Part shown: one piece after another, positions 45,042 to 54,521 of the stretch
Numbering within the stretch: the first letter of the stretch is position 1
Layout of the letters: each line of letters begins with the position of its first letter
From: Aliidiomarina haloalkalitolerans
Lineage (GTDB): Bacteria > Pseudomonadota > Gammaproteobacteria > Enterobacterales > Alteromonadaceae
DNA length: 64,000 nucleotides
Assembly (NCBI RefSeq): GCF_003987315.1
Contig: NZ_PIPI01000001.1
Coordinates: 1 to 64,000 of the forward strand
Direction of reading: 5' to 3'
Position numbers and translations under genes: made by a program
Notes under the pieces: model-generated
Told to the model about the DNA's origin: nothing
The model's input: the letters and a program-made list of their open reading frames with translations, nothing else
Database searches by the model: none

Positions 45042-45658
45042 GTAAACTCCAAGAAATTCTGTAAAACACGCGCACCGTCGGCGCCAGAGCGTTCAGGGTG
45101 AAATTGCACACCGAGGAAATTGCCATTGGCAATGGCCGCAGCAAACGGTTGGCCATAATCACAGCTGGCAATGGTGGCGCCGTCAACCGGTGCGGCAAAG
45201 CTGTGGACAAAGTAAAACCATGGCTGTTCGAGACCTTGAAACAGAGGGTGGTCGCTGACTTCAGTGCGGTTCCAACCCATGTGCGGTAAAGGCAAACCGG
45301 CTTGGCTGCGTAACCGCTCAATGTGCGTCGGAATGACACCAAGTGCAGGCACTGGCTCTGCGGCACGAGTTTCAGTTGAATAACGCGTCAGCATTTGCAT
45401 GCCCAAACAAATGCCGAGCACCGGCTGTGTTAAGTTTTGCAAGGTGCTGACTAAGTCGATCTCGTGCAAGGCGCGCATGGCGGCTTCAGCAGTGCCTACG
45501 CCGGGTAAAACCACACGCTCTGCATTGCGGATGACTTCTGGGTCAGCACTAATGACGGGTTCAACGCCGAGGCGGCGAAATGCAAACGCCACCGAGGCTA
45601 AGTTGGCAACCCGGGTATTGACGATAACCAAGTTGTTGTTTACGGCGGACGTACTCAT
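45035..45658 (-). CDS. hisH: HisH, glutaminase subunit of IGP synthase
   Basis: Supplies ammonia from glutamine to HisF. The 207 residues contain the nucleophile C84 in GICLGMQML and the H187/E189 pair in VQFHPERSG, completing the glutamine amidotransferase triad. PHMGWN is also conserved. It overlaps hisB by 4 bp. Confidence 0.97.
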   Translation of the reverse strand: MSTSAVNNNLVIVNTRVANLASVAFAFRRLGVEPVISADPEVIRNAERVVLPGVGTAEAAMRALHEIDLVSTLQNLTQPVLGICLGMQMLTRYSTETRAAEPVPALGVIPTHIERLRSQAGLPLPHMGWNRTEVSDHPLFQGLEQPWFYFVHSFAAPVDGATIASCDYGQPFAAAIANGNFLGVQFHPERSGADGARVLQNFLEFTC

Positions 45659-46728
45659 GCCAAAACACCCTTACTCGAGGGCATTTCATTGCCTTGACGC
45701 CGAATGGCCTGACGTAGGGCGCGGCCAAAGACTTTAAACAGGCCCTCTACTTGGTGGTGAGCGTTGCCTTCGGTGGTGCTTAAGTGCAACGAGATTTTCA
45801 TGCTGTCGCACAGCGAACGGAAAAAGTGCGGCACCATTTGCGTCGCCAATTGACCCACGTTCTCGGCGCTAAAGTCGGCGTCGAAAACCAAATAGGGACG
45901 ACCTGAAATATCGAGCACACATTCGGCGCGGCATTCGTCCATTGGTAAGACAAAACCGAAGCGGCCAATGCCACGTTTGTCACCAAGGGCTTTGTGTAAT
46001 GCTTCGCCCAACGCTAACGCAGTGTCTTCGACACTGTGGTGATCGTCGATGTGGAGGTCGCCGTCGACGGTGACTTGTAAGGAAAATCCGCCGTGGGTGG
46101 CAATTTGCTCAAGCATGTGGTCGAAGAAGCCAATGCCGGTCGCAAGTTTCACCGGACCCGCTTCGTCGAGGTTTACTTGTACACGAATGTCGGTCTCGCG
46201 GGTGGTACGAACAACTTCAGCAGTGCGTGGCTTGGTGGTCAATTGCTTAACGATTTGCGCCCAACCATTGACGCCACGCTCGTAGCGAATACCGGCGATA
46301 CCCATGTTTTCTGCCAATTCAAGGTCAGTTTGACGGTCGCCAATGACAGCGGACGTGGTGAAGTCGACTTTACCTTGTTGCAAGTAGTCTTTCACCAAAC
46401 CGAGCTTGGGTTTACGGCAGCTGCAGTTGTCTTCTGGGAAGTGTGGGCAAATTAGCACGTCGTCGAAGCGAATACCGTGGGCGGTAAAAAGATCCATCAT
46501 GGCGTTGTGCGGTGGATCAAAGTCCGCCTGCGGGAAACTGTCGGTGCCAAGTCCGTCTTGATTGCTGACCATCACCAAGCGATAGCCGGCAGCTTGGAGG
46601 TCTTGTAGGGCGTTAATGACGCCTGGTTCGTACACAAGTTTTGCGAGGCTATCGAGTTGTTTGTCGACCGCTGGTTCTTCCACTAAGGTGCCGTCACGAT
46701 CGATAAAGAGAATTTTTTGCTGACTCAT
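45655..46728 (-). CDS. hisB: HisB, histidinol-phosphatase/imidazoleglycerol-phosphate dehydratase
   Basis: A bifunctional protein (357 residues). The N-terminal HAD-type phosphatase has [12 protein letters not shown] and a zinc loop with cysteines ([15 protein letters not shown]). The dehydratase domain from about residue 165 has the two histidine motifs [14 protein letters not shown] and [17 protein letters not shown]. Bifunctional HisB is typical of gammaproteobacteria. There are 2 bp between hisC and hisB. Confidence 0.97.
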   Translation of the reverse strand: MSQQKILFIDRDGTLVEEPAVDKQLDSLAKLVYEPGVINALQDLQAAGYRLVMVSNQDGLGTDSFPQADFDPPHNAMMDLFTAHGIRFDDVLICPHFPEDNCSCRKPKLGLVKDYLQQGKVDFTTSAVIGDRQTDLELAENMGIAGIRYERGVNGWAQIVKQLTTKPRTAEVVRTTRETDIRVQVNLDEAGPVKLATGIGFFDHMLEQIATHGGFSLQVTVDGDLHIDDHHSVEDTALALGEALHKALGDKRGIGRFGFVLPMDECRAECVLDISGRPYLVFDADFSAENVGQLATQMVPHFFRSLCDSMKISLHLSTTEGNAHHQVEGLFKVFGRALRQAIRRQGNEMPSSKGVLA

Positions 46729-46730
46729 GG

Positions 46731-47888
46731 TTATGCTCCTGCCTTGCTGGCTTTAAAGTCATCAAGGACTGCCAGTAACTGTTGATTTTCGCTGGCGCTG
46801 CCGACGGTAATACGGACGCAATTGCTGAGGCCAACTTGCGACGATTGATTACGAATCAGAACACCGGCTTGAATACAGTGTTGCATCAATGCATCGGCGT
46901 CATTCACGCTAACAAGAATAAAGTTAGTCACAGAATTGTGTACCCGTTTCACCCACGGATAACCCTGTAATGCTAGTGCGAGTTTAGCGCGCTCGGCAAT
47001 GGTTTGCGCGGTATTTGTTTGCACCCGAGCTTGTTCTTGCGAGCTCAACGCCTGCTGCGCCACCTGAATACTTAAATCTGGCAATGGGTACGGCGCGAGA
47101 ACCGGCAATAACGCCTGAACTAAATCCGCGTTAGTAAGCGTAAAGCCAACTCGAATGCCGGCTAAGCCGAATGCTTTTGACAGTGTGCGCATGACAATCA
47201 CGTGCGGGTTTTGATCAATCGCCGCAACCATCGAAACGTTCGAGTTGCCCTGCAGCGTATTGGAGTTCGCATAGGCAGCCGGTGACCGCGCTTGGGCGAA
47301 CTCAATGTAAGCTTCGTCGATAACCACAAGAGCCCGATTCTGACATAGCTCGATAACGCGCTGCATGCTGTCACGTTGCAAAGCATTGCCAAGTGGGTTC
47401 GACGGGTTACATAAAAACACCACTTTAATGCCAGGCTCGTTGTTGAGTGCTTGTTCAATACCATCAAGGTCCAGCTGCCAAGTATCGGCAAGCAGCGGCA
47501 CAGCAACGGTTTCATTGTTATTAATAGCCGCACTAATGGCGTACATGCCATAGGTTGGCGGGCAAATCAGAATTTTGTCACGACCTGGCTCGCAAAAGGT
47601 GCGAATGAGTAACTCAATGCTTTCGTCGCTACCTCGGTGGCTGATTACTTGCTTCGCGGCAACACCAGCATAGTCGGCATAGGCCTGATTCAGCGCCTGG
47701 TTTTGAAAGTCGGGGTAGCGATTCAAACCTTCGGTTTTGACACTGTAGGTTTGCGAGTAGGGCGACTCGTTAGCATTTAACCAGACGCTGCCGCCGGACA
47801 TGCTGCGCCGTGCTGACGCGTAGGGCGTAAACAAACGTAAGTGCTCACGCATGAGCGTATTGACTAAGTTTGCAACGGCGGTGCTCAT
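46731..47888 (-). CDS. hisC: HisC, histidinol-phosphate aminotransferase
   Basis: A PLP aminotransferase of 385 residues. It shows [31 protein letters not shown] and the PLP-lysine region [15 protein letters not shown]. Slightly longer than E. coli HisC (356), with an insert around residues 205-222 ([16 protein letters not shown]). It overlaps hisD by 4 bp. Confidence 0.96.
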   Translation of the reverse strand: MSTAVANLVNTLMREHLRLFTPYASARRSMSGGSVWLNANESPYSQTYSVKTEGLNRYPDFQNQALNQAYADYAGVAAKQVISHRGSDESIELLIRTFCEPGRDKILICPPTYGMYAISAAINNNETVAVPLLADTWQLDLDGIEQALNNEPGIKVVFLCNPSNPLGNALQRDSMQRVIELCQNRALVVIDEAYIEFAQARSPAAYANSNTLQGNSNVSMVAAIDQNPHVIVMRTLSKAFGLAGIRVGFTLTNADLVQALLPVLAPYPLPDLSIQVAQQALSSQEQARVQTNTAQTIAERAKLALALQGYPWVKRVHNSVTNFILVSVNDADALMQHCIQAGVLIRNQSSQVGLSNCVRITVGSASENQQLLAVLDDFKASKAGA

Positions 47889-49243
47889 GAACGTGACTCC
47901 TGTGATAATTGCTCTGCGGCTAGGTCAGCTTGCATGCGCGGGCTTTCAAGGCGCAAGGAAACCGCACGTAAGTGAGCGTCTAACTGCTCTTCTGCGGCTA
48001 GGTCAATCAGTGTTTGACCAAGATCTTGAAGGCCTTGTGCTGAGACGGTTTGTACCGTGTAACGGCGATAAAAGTCGAGCAAACCTAGACTGCTGTAATT
48101 GCGGGCGAAGCCGTACGTTGGCAACACATGGTTGGTACCGGTGGCATAGTCACCGCCAGACTCTGGGGTATAGTGACCGACAAAAATAGAACCAGCATTG
48201 GTTAACTTGGGTAAGTAACTGTCGGTATCGTCAAATTGCAGCAATAAGTGTTCAGGCGCGTAGGCTTGACTAATGGCTACCGCTTCGGTTAGGTCACGGG
48301 TAAGAATCAACGCACTTGCACTTAACGCTTGTTGGGCAATGGACTGCCGCGGCAATGCAGCGAGCTGTTCACTCAGCTCGACTTTTACTTGTTCAATCAG
48401 CGTGCGGCTCGGCGACAACAGAATCACTTGCGAGTCAGGGCCGTGCTCTGCTTGTGAAAGCAAATCAGCGGCTACAAAGGCAGGCTCGGCGCTGTCATCG
48501 GCGATAACCAAAATTTCCGACGGTCCTGCAGGCATATCAATGGCTGGGCCGCCAGCAATTTGGCTGACCTGCTGCTTGGCTTCGGTGACATAGGAATTGC
48601 CAGGCCCAAAAATTTTGTCCACTTTGGTGATGCTTTCGGTGCCCAACGCTAATGCGGCAATCGCTTGCGCGCCACCGCCTAAGCAAACTTGGGTGATACC
48701 GCATTTAATTGCGGCATAACAAATTGCCGGCGAAAGCTGACCGCCGGCACTTGGCGGGCTGATCAGAATGCGTTCTTGGCAATTCGCAATTTGGGCCGGA
48801 ATTCCGAGCATGAGGACCGTGCTTGGTAAGCTGGCGCTGCCACCCGGAATATATAATCCAACGCGCTCAAGGGGCTGAAAGCGTTGCTCACAGACGATAC
48901 CTGGCATGGTTTCAACCTGCACGTTTTGCGGTTGCTGAGCGAGGTGAAACTGGCGAATGTTGTTGTATGCTTGGTCGATTGCACGTTGCACTGCCGGACT
49001 CGCTTGCTCAGCGAGGGCAGCAACAGTTGCCATCGGCAGCACCGGACTGGCTAAACGCACACCGTCAAATTGCGCGGTGTAGTCGAGCAGCGCCTGATCA
49101 CCTTGGCTGGCAACGCGGTCGATAATGTCGCGCACTTGTGCTTGCAAACGTGCACTGACGGCTTGCACCGGGCGCGCAAGAGCCGCACTGCGTTCGGCCG
49201 CCGATGCGTCTTGCCAGTTGATCACTTGAATGTCGGTTGCCAT
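47885..49243 (-). CDS. hisD: HisD, histidinol dehydrogenase
   Basis: A zinc enzyme catalysing the last two oxidations to histidine (452 residues). Conserved parts include GLYIPGGSASLPSTVLML, KVDKIFGPGNSYVTEAK, DMPAGPSEILVIAD, LSQAEHGPDSQVIL and the final AGSIFVGHYTPESGGDYATGTNHVLPT. There is a GGAA/AAAC-weak ribosome site; translation is probably coupled to hisG, 4 bp upstream. Confidence 0.97.
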   Translation of the reverse strand: MATDIQVINWQDASAAERSAALARPVQAVSARLQAQVRDIIDRVASQGDQALLDYTAQFDGVRLASPVLPMATVAALAEQASPAVQRAIDQAYNNIRQFHLAQQPQNVQVETMPGIVCEQRFQPLERVGLYIPGGSASLPSTVLMLGIPAQIANCQERILISPPSAGGQLSPAICYAAIKCGITQVCLGGGAQAIAALALGTESITKVDKIFGPGNSYVTEAKQQVSQIAGGPAIDMPAGPSEILVIADDSAEPAFVAADLLSQAEHGPDSQVILLSPSRTLIEQVKVELSEQLAALPRQSIAQQALSASALILTRDLTEAVAISQAYAPEHLLLQFDDTDSYLPKLTNAGSIFVGHYTPESGGDYATGTNHVLPTYGFARNYSSLGLLDFYRRYTVQTVSAQGLQDLGQTLIDLAAEEQLDAHLRAVSLRLESPRMQADLAAEQLSQESRS

Positions 49244-49247
49244 GGTT

Positions 49248-50144
49248 TTACCCCATCATTTTCTCAATTGGCATGACTAGAATCGAACTACAGCCTAATG
49301 CTTTCAGTTGTTCCATGGTTTCCCAGAATAAGTTCTCGGTACTGACCACGTGTACGGCAACTTGCTCGTCAGTGTGACTTAGGGGCAACACAGTCGGCCG
49401 CTCGGCGCCGGGTAAAATGGCTTCGACTTCGGTGAGTTTGTCTTTTGGTGCGTGCAGCATAATGTATTTGCTCTCTTTCGCGAGCTGCACACCGTCAAGA
49501 CGAGCTAATAATTTGCTGACTAGCTTCTGCTTCTCGTCACTTAATGACTCGCTGCGCTGAATAATTTGCACCTGGGAGCGGAAAATTACTTCTTGCTCAA
49601 CTAAGCCATTGGCTTCCAGGGTTGCACCGGTTGATACTAAATCGCAAATAGCGTCAGCTAAGCCCGCCCGCGGCGCGACTTCAACAGACCCGGTGAGCAT
49701 GACTGGCTTGGCTTGAATACCTTGGGTGGCCAAGTAGCTTTCCAGAATGCGTGGATAGGTGGTGGCGATTTTACTGCCATTAAGGTCAGTTAAACCTTGG
49801 TAGTTGGTTTCTTTGGGCACGGCGATGCTCAACCGGCAGAAGCCGAAATCGAGCCGACGCAAGGACTGAAAACTGCTTGGCTGATTCTTAATGCTGCGCT
49901 CGAGACGCTCTTCTTCAAGCACGTTTTCACCCACTAAGCCGAGGTCGACAACGCCGTCCATCACTAAGCCAGGGATATCGTCGTCACGAACACGCAATAA
50001 ATCAATTGGGTGACTGGTGCTGTGGGCCATTAAACGCTGCTCGTGAAGGTTAAACTTGACGCCACAGGCTTCAAGAAGCTTCAGTGACTCTTTGCTGAGT
50101 CGACCAGATTTTTGCACTGCAATCGTTAAACGTTCACTGCTCAT
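49248..50144 (-). CDS. hisG: HisG, ATP phosphoribosyltransferase (long form)
   Basis: The first and feedback-controlled enzyme of histidine synthesis. At 298 residues it is the long form with a C-terminal regulatory domain, so no HisZ is needed. The substrate region is [25 protein letters not shown] and the phosphate loop ([18 protein letters not shown]) are conserved. The regulatory domain starts near residue 225 with [21 protein letters not shown]. First structural gene of the operon, about 180 bp after the leader peptide. Confidence 0.97.
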   Translation of the reverse strand: MSSERLTIAVQKSGRLSKESLKLLEACGVKFNLHEQRLMAHSTSHPIDLLRVRDDDIPGLVMDGVVDLGLVGENVLEEERLERSIKNQPSSFQSLRRLDFGFCRLSIAVPKETNYQGLTDLNGSKIATTYPRILESYLATQGIQAKPVMLTGSVEVAPRAGLADAICDLVSTGATLEANGLVEQEVIFRSQVQIIQRSESLSDEKQKLVSKLLARLDGVQLAKESKYIMLHAPKDKLTEVEAILPGAERPTVLPLSHTDEQVAVHVVSTENLFWETMEQLKALGCSSILVMPIEKMMG

Positions 50145-50233
50145 TGGGTTTCACCTTATTTGCTTGATTTCAAAACTGTTTCAATAAAAAGTTAAATTCG
50201 ATTCGTGTGTTGCTGCTATGGGCGGCGAAGACA

Positions 50234-50267
50234 TGAAAAAAGCCCCGGAAGGTACGCTTCCGGGGCT
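50234..50267 (-). terminator. Attenuator of the histidine operon
   Basis: On the minus strand AGCCCCGGAAG and CTTCCGGGGCT (50241-50251 with 50257-50267) form a perfect 11-bp stem with a 5-base loop, followed by TTTTTT (50235-50240). It lies between the His-rich leader peptide and hisG. Upstream sequence (50270-50320), including GGAAGGT and ACCTTCC, can form competing hairpins. This is the arrangement of ribosome-mediated attenuation. Confidence 0.93.
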
Positions 50268-50323
50268 CAAGAATCAAAGGGGCTCAGGAAGGTACCAAAG
50301 GACCTTCCTCATGCAGAAGGCCG

Positions 50324-50413
50324 CTAGAGGAAATGATGATGGTGATGCACAGCAACGCCAGAGCAGAGGCTCTGTTTTGCGTTCATTGCTGATTGTGCAC
50401 CATATAAATTCAT
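50324..50413 (-). CDS. hisL: HisL leader peptide with five consecutive histidines
   Basis: A 29-codon frame begins with ATG at 50411-50413, six bases after AGGA, and ends with TAG at 50324-50326. The peptide ends GVAVHHHHHFL. A second in-frame ATG is at 50384-50386. Stalling of the ribosome at the His codons when charged tRNA-His is scarce would block the terminator and let transcription reach hisG. The function follows the well-known E. coli hisL model. Confidence 0.92.
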   Translation of the reverse strand: MNLYGAQSAMNAKQSLCSGVAVHHHHHFL

Positions 50414-50506
50414 TTCCGTTCCTATCTTTTAGTTGGCACTGCTGCTAGCTGGCACTGCTGCCATGGAGTCCGCTTAAATCTGAACAAGTCTGCTTAAGTT
50501 GTATGG

Positions 50507-50534
50507 ATTTTACCGACTCAAGTTCAGATTGCAA
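50507..50534 (-). promoter_or_regulatory. Probable promoter of the histidine operon
   Basis: On the minus strand TTGCAA (50529-50534) and TAAAAT (50507-50512) are 16 bp apart. Transcription would start near 50500, some 85 bases before the leader peptide. Between them and hisL the sequence TGGCACTGCTGC occurs twice (50434-50445, 50450-50461). Confidence 0.55.
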
Positions 50535-50549
50535 GTACTTTCTTGCAGT

Positions 50550-52577
50550 TTAAAGTTTGCGCGGCAGCATTAACGTGAAGGTCGTACCGACACCTACGGT
50601 GCTTTCCACAGAAATATCGCCTTTCAGTTTTTGCCGAACTAAGTTGTACACAATCGGCATACCTAAACCTGTGCCGCCTTCACTACGCTTGGTGGTAAAG
50701 AACGGATCATAAATTTGACCCAAGATGATCTCGTCCATACCGACGCCGTTATCACTAAAACGCAAACGCACTTGATTACCTGCGGCGGTCTCGGCCGACA
50801 AGGTCAAAATGGCTGGTTCATCGGCGCTGCGCTGATGGAATGCATGACGAATGGCATTGGTGACTAAGTTGGTAATGATCTGCGCCATGGCCCCTGGAAT
50901 GGTGGTCATGACAATGTCATCAGCCATCTCGACCTTGTACACAATACCGGCACGTCGCAGTTCGATCGACAGGGTCGACATGACTTCTTCGAGATAGGTT
51001 TTGAGATTAATCTCACGTTTCTCAGCAACCATTTGGTCAACGGCAATTTGCTTAAAGTTACTAATCAGTTCACCCACCCGCGACAGGTTTTTCTGGGTGA
51101 GGCTTAAGCTGTCGGTGCTGCGCTCGATAAAGCCACTGAGTTGGTCTCGCGTGAGTTGTCCCTGTTCGAGTTGCTCTTTCAAAATCGCGAGACGGTCATG
51201 CACCATGCTGGTACCTGTGATGGCAACGCCGAGTGGGGTGTTAACCTCATGGGCAACACCGGCAACGAGGTTACCGAGTGCGGCCATTTTCTCAGACTCG
51301 ACCAGCTTGTCTTGGGCGTCACGTAATTCATCGAGCGTTAGCAACAGCTTGCCTGCTGTTTTCCGCTTATTCAGGAACATGACAACGGTTGTGACGGCCA
51401 TGACTAAGGCGATTAGAAACGCAAAACCAATGGCCCACAGGTACAAGCGTTGGCGGTCGATCGTGCGCTCGCGCGACTCGAGTAATGCCAATTGTTCGTC
51501 AAGGGCGGTGCGCTGATCGCGCAGCTGCTGTTGTTGCACTGCAAGGACGTTACGGTTGGCTAAAATGCGCTCGGCTAACTCGTCACTTTCTTGTTGTTTT
51601 TGGCGCAATTGAAACTCTTTTTGGCGCAGCTGCACTTGCTGCTCTTCAAGCGCTTGCTCACTGCGACGCAGGGTAATTTGAATTTGCCGTAACTGCTCTT
51701 CGCGTTCAAATAACAACTGTCGCTGACCGTCGAGCTCACGGAGTAACTCTTGTAAGGCAGTTTGCTGGGAGTCCATCACCTGCTGTTTGTCTTCGAGCGT
51801 GCCTTGCTGCGCTCGCAGCACATTGTCACGTTCGCGCACGGTTTGCTCGAGTAAGTCGATGCGATTTAATAGTTGCCGATTTTCGGCGCGGCTTTGTTCG
51901 AGTTCGCTGGTTAAACCATTGACCTGTTGTTGTAAGTCCGCCGCGCGCGCTTGCGCACGGCGAGCCATCACGGCCATTTCCAACTCGTTGCCGCGCAGCA
52001 TGAGCAGGTCGCCAGAGGCGCGCAAACCGGTACTTTCAATACGATCGGAATTAACCTGAAAGCCGAGGCGATTCTGAGTGGTGACGACCAGATTGATCAT
52101 CATGTCATCGCGCACTGGCGAGTGTTCGGTGATCACCAGAATTGCTCGGCCGCGCACGGCATTGAAACTACTATTGAGCAAGTGCGAAGCACCGGTACCA
52201 ATATACAAAACATCCACTTCACTGCCGCCACTTGGTCGTGTGACTTCAACGACTTCAATGCGTAAACCGCGAATACTGCCCAATGGCGAATTACGTAATT
52301 CTTGATAGACTTGCGGGCTGCCGAGGACCCCAATCGTCAAGCTTTCACGCACGGATTCATTCGGCCAGGTGACGTAATGAACAACATTCGCCAAATAGGC
52401 GGCACGCATTTCTTCCGCCGATATAGGCGTGGTTGCTTGCCCTTGAGCCTGTGCAACTGCACTCGTTAGCCCGAACGAGCAACAGGCTATGAGCAGCAAA
52501 ATGCGCAATTGATGAATGAAATTACTCGGCATAAGTGTCGGCATCCAAGTCTGAATATGAAATAATGCCCCTAGCAT
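50550..52577 (-). CDS. YfiR-domain, coiled-coil sensor histidine kinase
   Basis: An inner-membrane sensor of 675 residues if the first ATG is used. A signal peptide (ILLLIACCSFGLTSAVAQA, 26-44) is followed by a YfiR/DUF4154 domain (50-195; MRAAYLANVVHYVTWPNES, VDVLYIGTGAS, GRAILVITEHSPVRDDMMINLV). Then comes a glutamine-rich coiled coil (about 200-375), one membrane helix (380-403) and a histidine kinase with H443 in VAGVAHEVNTPLG. ATP-site boxes are LVTNAIRHAFHQ, FSDNGVGMDE and GGTGLGMPIVYNLV. A start at the ATG at 52532 would leave a better signal peptide and more room for yoaA's promoter. No response regulator is adjacent. Confidence 0.9.
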   Translation of the reverse strand: MLGALFHIQTWMPTLMPSNFIHQLRILLLIACCSFGLTSAVAQAQGQATTPISAEEMRAAYLANVVHYVTWPNESVRESLTIGVLGSPQVYQELRNSPLGSIRGLRIEVVEVTRPSGGSEVDVLYIGTGASHLLNSSFNAVRGRAILVITEHSPVRDDMMINLVVTTQNRLGFQVNSDRIESTGLRASGDLLMLRGNELEMAVMARRAQARAADLQQQVNGLTSELEQSRAENRQLLNRIDLLEQTVRERDNVLRAQQGTLEDKQQVMDSQQTALQELLRELDGQRQLLFEREEQLRQIQITLRRSEQALEEQQVQLRQKEFQLRQKQQESDELAERILANRNVLAVQQQQLRDQRTALDEQLALLESRERTIDRQRLYLWAIGFAFLIALVMAVTTVVMFLNKRKTAGKLLLTLDELRDAQDKLVESEKMAALGNLVAGVAHEVNTPLGVAITGTSMVHDRLAILKEQLEQGQLTRDQLSGFIERSTDSLSLTQKNLSRVGELISNFKQIAVDQMVAEKREINLKTYLEEVMSTLSIELRRAGIVYKVEMADDIVMTTIPGAMAQIITNLVTNAIRHAFHQRSADEPAILTLSAETAAGNQVRLRFSDNGVGMDEIILGQIYDPFFTTKRSEGGTGLGMPIVYNLVRQKLKGDISVESTVGVGTTFTLMLPRKL

Positions 52578-52595
52578 ATCGTAAAGGACGTCCTG

Positions 52596-54521
52596 ATGTC
52601 AGAGGTTACTGCAGTTTTTGCACCCGAGGGAGCACTCAGTAAAGCATTACCCGGTTTTCAACCCCGCCCCGCCCAACAGCAAATGGCAGCGGCGATTACG
52701 CAATTGCAAAAAGCGGGCGAGCAGCTTGTGGTGGAAGCGGAAACCGGAACTGGTAAAACATTTGCTTATTTAGCACCGGCGTTGCTGCAAAGTGGCAAGG
52801 TCATTTTGTCGACCGGAACGCGCAATCTTCAAGAACAATTATTTCATCGCGATTTACCGCAATTGCGCGCGGCGTTAGCGCCACGCAAAGTCGCAGCGCT
52901 GCTAAAAGGGCGCAGTAACTATTTGTGTCTGAATCGGATGGAACAGGTTATTCGTTATCCGGGTGAAGTCGATAGCGAGATCCTCGCTCAACTGCAAATT
53001 ATTCGCGATTGGGCAAACCGGACCAAAACCGGCGATTTGGGTGAAATTGCTGAACTGGCGGAAGATTCGCCGGCATTACCACGAGTCACGAGCACCATAG
53101 ATAACTGCCTTGGCCGGGAATGTCCGCAGTACGAAGACTGCTATTTGGTGAAAGCGCGCAAAGAAGCACTGGAAGCGGACATTGTTGTCGTTAATCATCA
53201 TTTGTTCTGTGCTGATCTGGTTTTAAAAGATACCGGTTTCGGTGAGTTAATTCCGGCCGCCGATTTGATTGTTTTCGACGAAGCACATCAGCTCCCAGAT
53301 ATCGCCAGTCAGTATTTCAGTGAAACCGTGTCGACGCGCATGATCGTCGACCTGTGTAAGGATCTGCAGCTGTTGTACCGCACTGAAGTGCGCGACGCCC
53401 GGCCATTGTCGCAAATTGCCGATCAACTTGAACGCTCAGCTCGGGATTTACGTCTGACCTTTGCGGTAGACCCAGAACGCGGTAATTGGCGCGACGCGCT
53501 AGCGACAGAACAAACCGGTGTGGCCGTGCAACGGTTAGCGGACATGCTGCAGCGGGCATTGGATATTTGCCGCAATTTGTTGGGGCGGAGTAAAGAACTC
53601 GATCAGTGCTATGAGCGCCTCGATCTCATTCACAAGCGTTGGCAATTACTGCAAAATACTCAGGTTACCGGTTACAGTTATTGGTACGAAACGACACCGC
53701 GGCATTTAAGTGTGCATCGCACGCCACTGTCGGTTGCTGAACCTTTCGGTCGCCAGCTTGAAGCACAAGAAGCGCGCTGGGTATTTACGTCTGCGACGCT
53801 GACCGTGAATGGCTCGTTCACGTTTTTTAATCAGCGTTTAGGGCTTGGTTTAACACCTGCAAAACTACATACACTGGTGCTCGACAGTCCGTTTGATTTT
53901 CAAAAACAAGCCTTGTTGTGTTTACCGCGCTATTTGCCGGAACCCAATTCGCGCGACATGAGTCAGGCGCTGGTGCAGTTAGTTGAAGAAGTTGTGGCAG
54001 CGAACCATGGCGGCACTTTTGTGCTGTTTACCAGTCATCGGATGTTGCAACTGGTCGCCAAAGCGTTGCGTAACGATACGGATCGGCTGGTTTTAGTGCA
54101 GGGAACCTCGAGCAAGCGCGAGTTGTTAAATCAGTTTGTGGCGGCAGAAAATGCGATATTGCTGGGTACCAGTTCCTTCTGGGAAGGGGTTGATGTGCGT
54201 GGCGATGCGTTGCGTTGTGTGATTATTGATAAGCTCCCCTTTAGTTCGCCGGACGAGCCGCTGTTGCAGGCGCGCGTTGAAGATTGTCGCTTGAAGGGCG
54301 AAGACCCGTTTGCCGCCATTCAAATTCCCCAGGCCGTGATTGCGATGAAGCAAGGGGCGGGGCGTTTGGTGCGGGATGTCAATGACCGCGGTGTCTTGAT
54401 CATCTGCGATAATCGAATGGTCACGAAACAGTATGGACAAACATTTATTGCGAGTTTACCGCCGATGCAGCGCACGCGGTCGCTCGCTAAAGCGTTAGAG
54501 TTTTTGAGGAACGTCGAATGA
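52596..54521 (+). CDS. yoaA: YoaA, DinG-family iron-sulfur DNA helicase
   Basis: An XPD-like superfamily 2 helicase for DNA repair; E. coli YoaA works with the HolC subunit of polymerase III. The 641 residues contain Walker A ETGTGKT (49-55), four cysteines for a 4Fe-4S cluster (C111, C171, C176, C182), the DEAH box (228-231), FTSATL and the C-terminal motif QGAGRLVRDVNDRGVLIICD. AAAGGACGTCC precedes the ATG. Divergent from the sensor kinase; overlaps tsaB by 4 bp (ATGA). Confidence 0.95.
   Translation: MSEVTAVFAPEGALSKALPGFQPRPAQQQMAAAITQLQKAGEQLVVEAETGTGKTFAYLAPALLQSGKVILSTGTRNLQEQLFHRDLPQLRAALAPRKVAALLKGRSNYLCLNRMEQVIRYPGEVDSEILAQLQIIRDWANRTKTGDLGEIAELAEDSPALPRVTSTIDNCLGRECPQYEDCYLVKARKEALEADIVVVNHHLFCADLVLKDTGFGELIPAADLIVFDEAHQLPDIASQYFSETVSTRMIVDLCKDLQLLYRTEVRDARPLSQIADQLERSARDLRLTFAVDPERGNWRDALATEQTGVAVQRLADMLQRALDICRNLLGRSKELDQCYERLDLIHKRWQLLQNTQVTGYSYWYETTPRHLSVHRTPLSVAEPFGRQLEAQEARWVFTSATLTVNGSFTFFNQRLGLGLTPAKLHTLVLDSPFDFQKQALLCLPRYLPEPNSRDMSQALVQLVEEVVAANHGGTFVLFTSHRMLQLVAKALRNDTDRLVLVQGTSSKRELLNQFVAAENAILLGTSSFWEGVDVRGDALRCVIIDKLPFSSPDEPLLQARVEDCRLKGEDPFAAIQIPQAVIAMKQGAGRLVRDVNDRGVLIICDNRMVTKQYGQTFIASLPPMQRTRSLAKALEFLRNVE

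Noticed and set aside
50218-50448. Plus-strand open frame of 76 codons over the his leader
   Set aside because: It is the complement of the hisL-attenuator region, which is explained by the minus-strand leader peptide and terminator.
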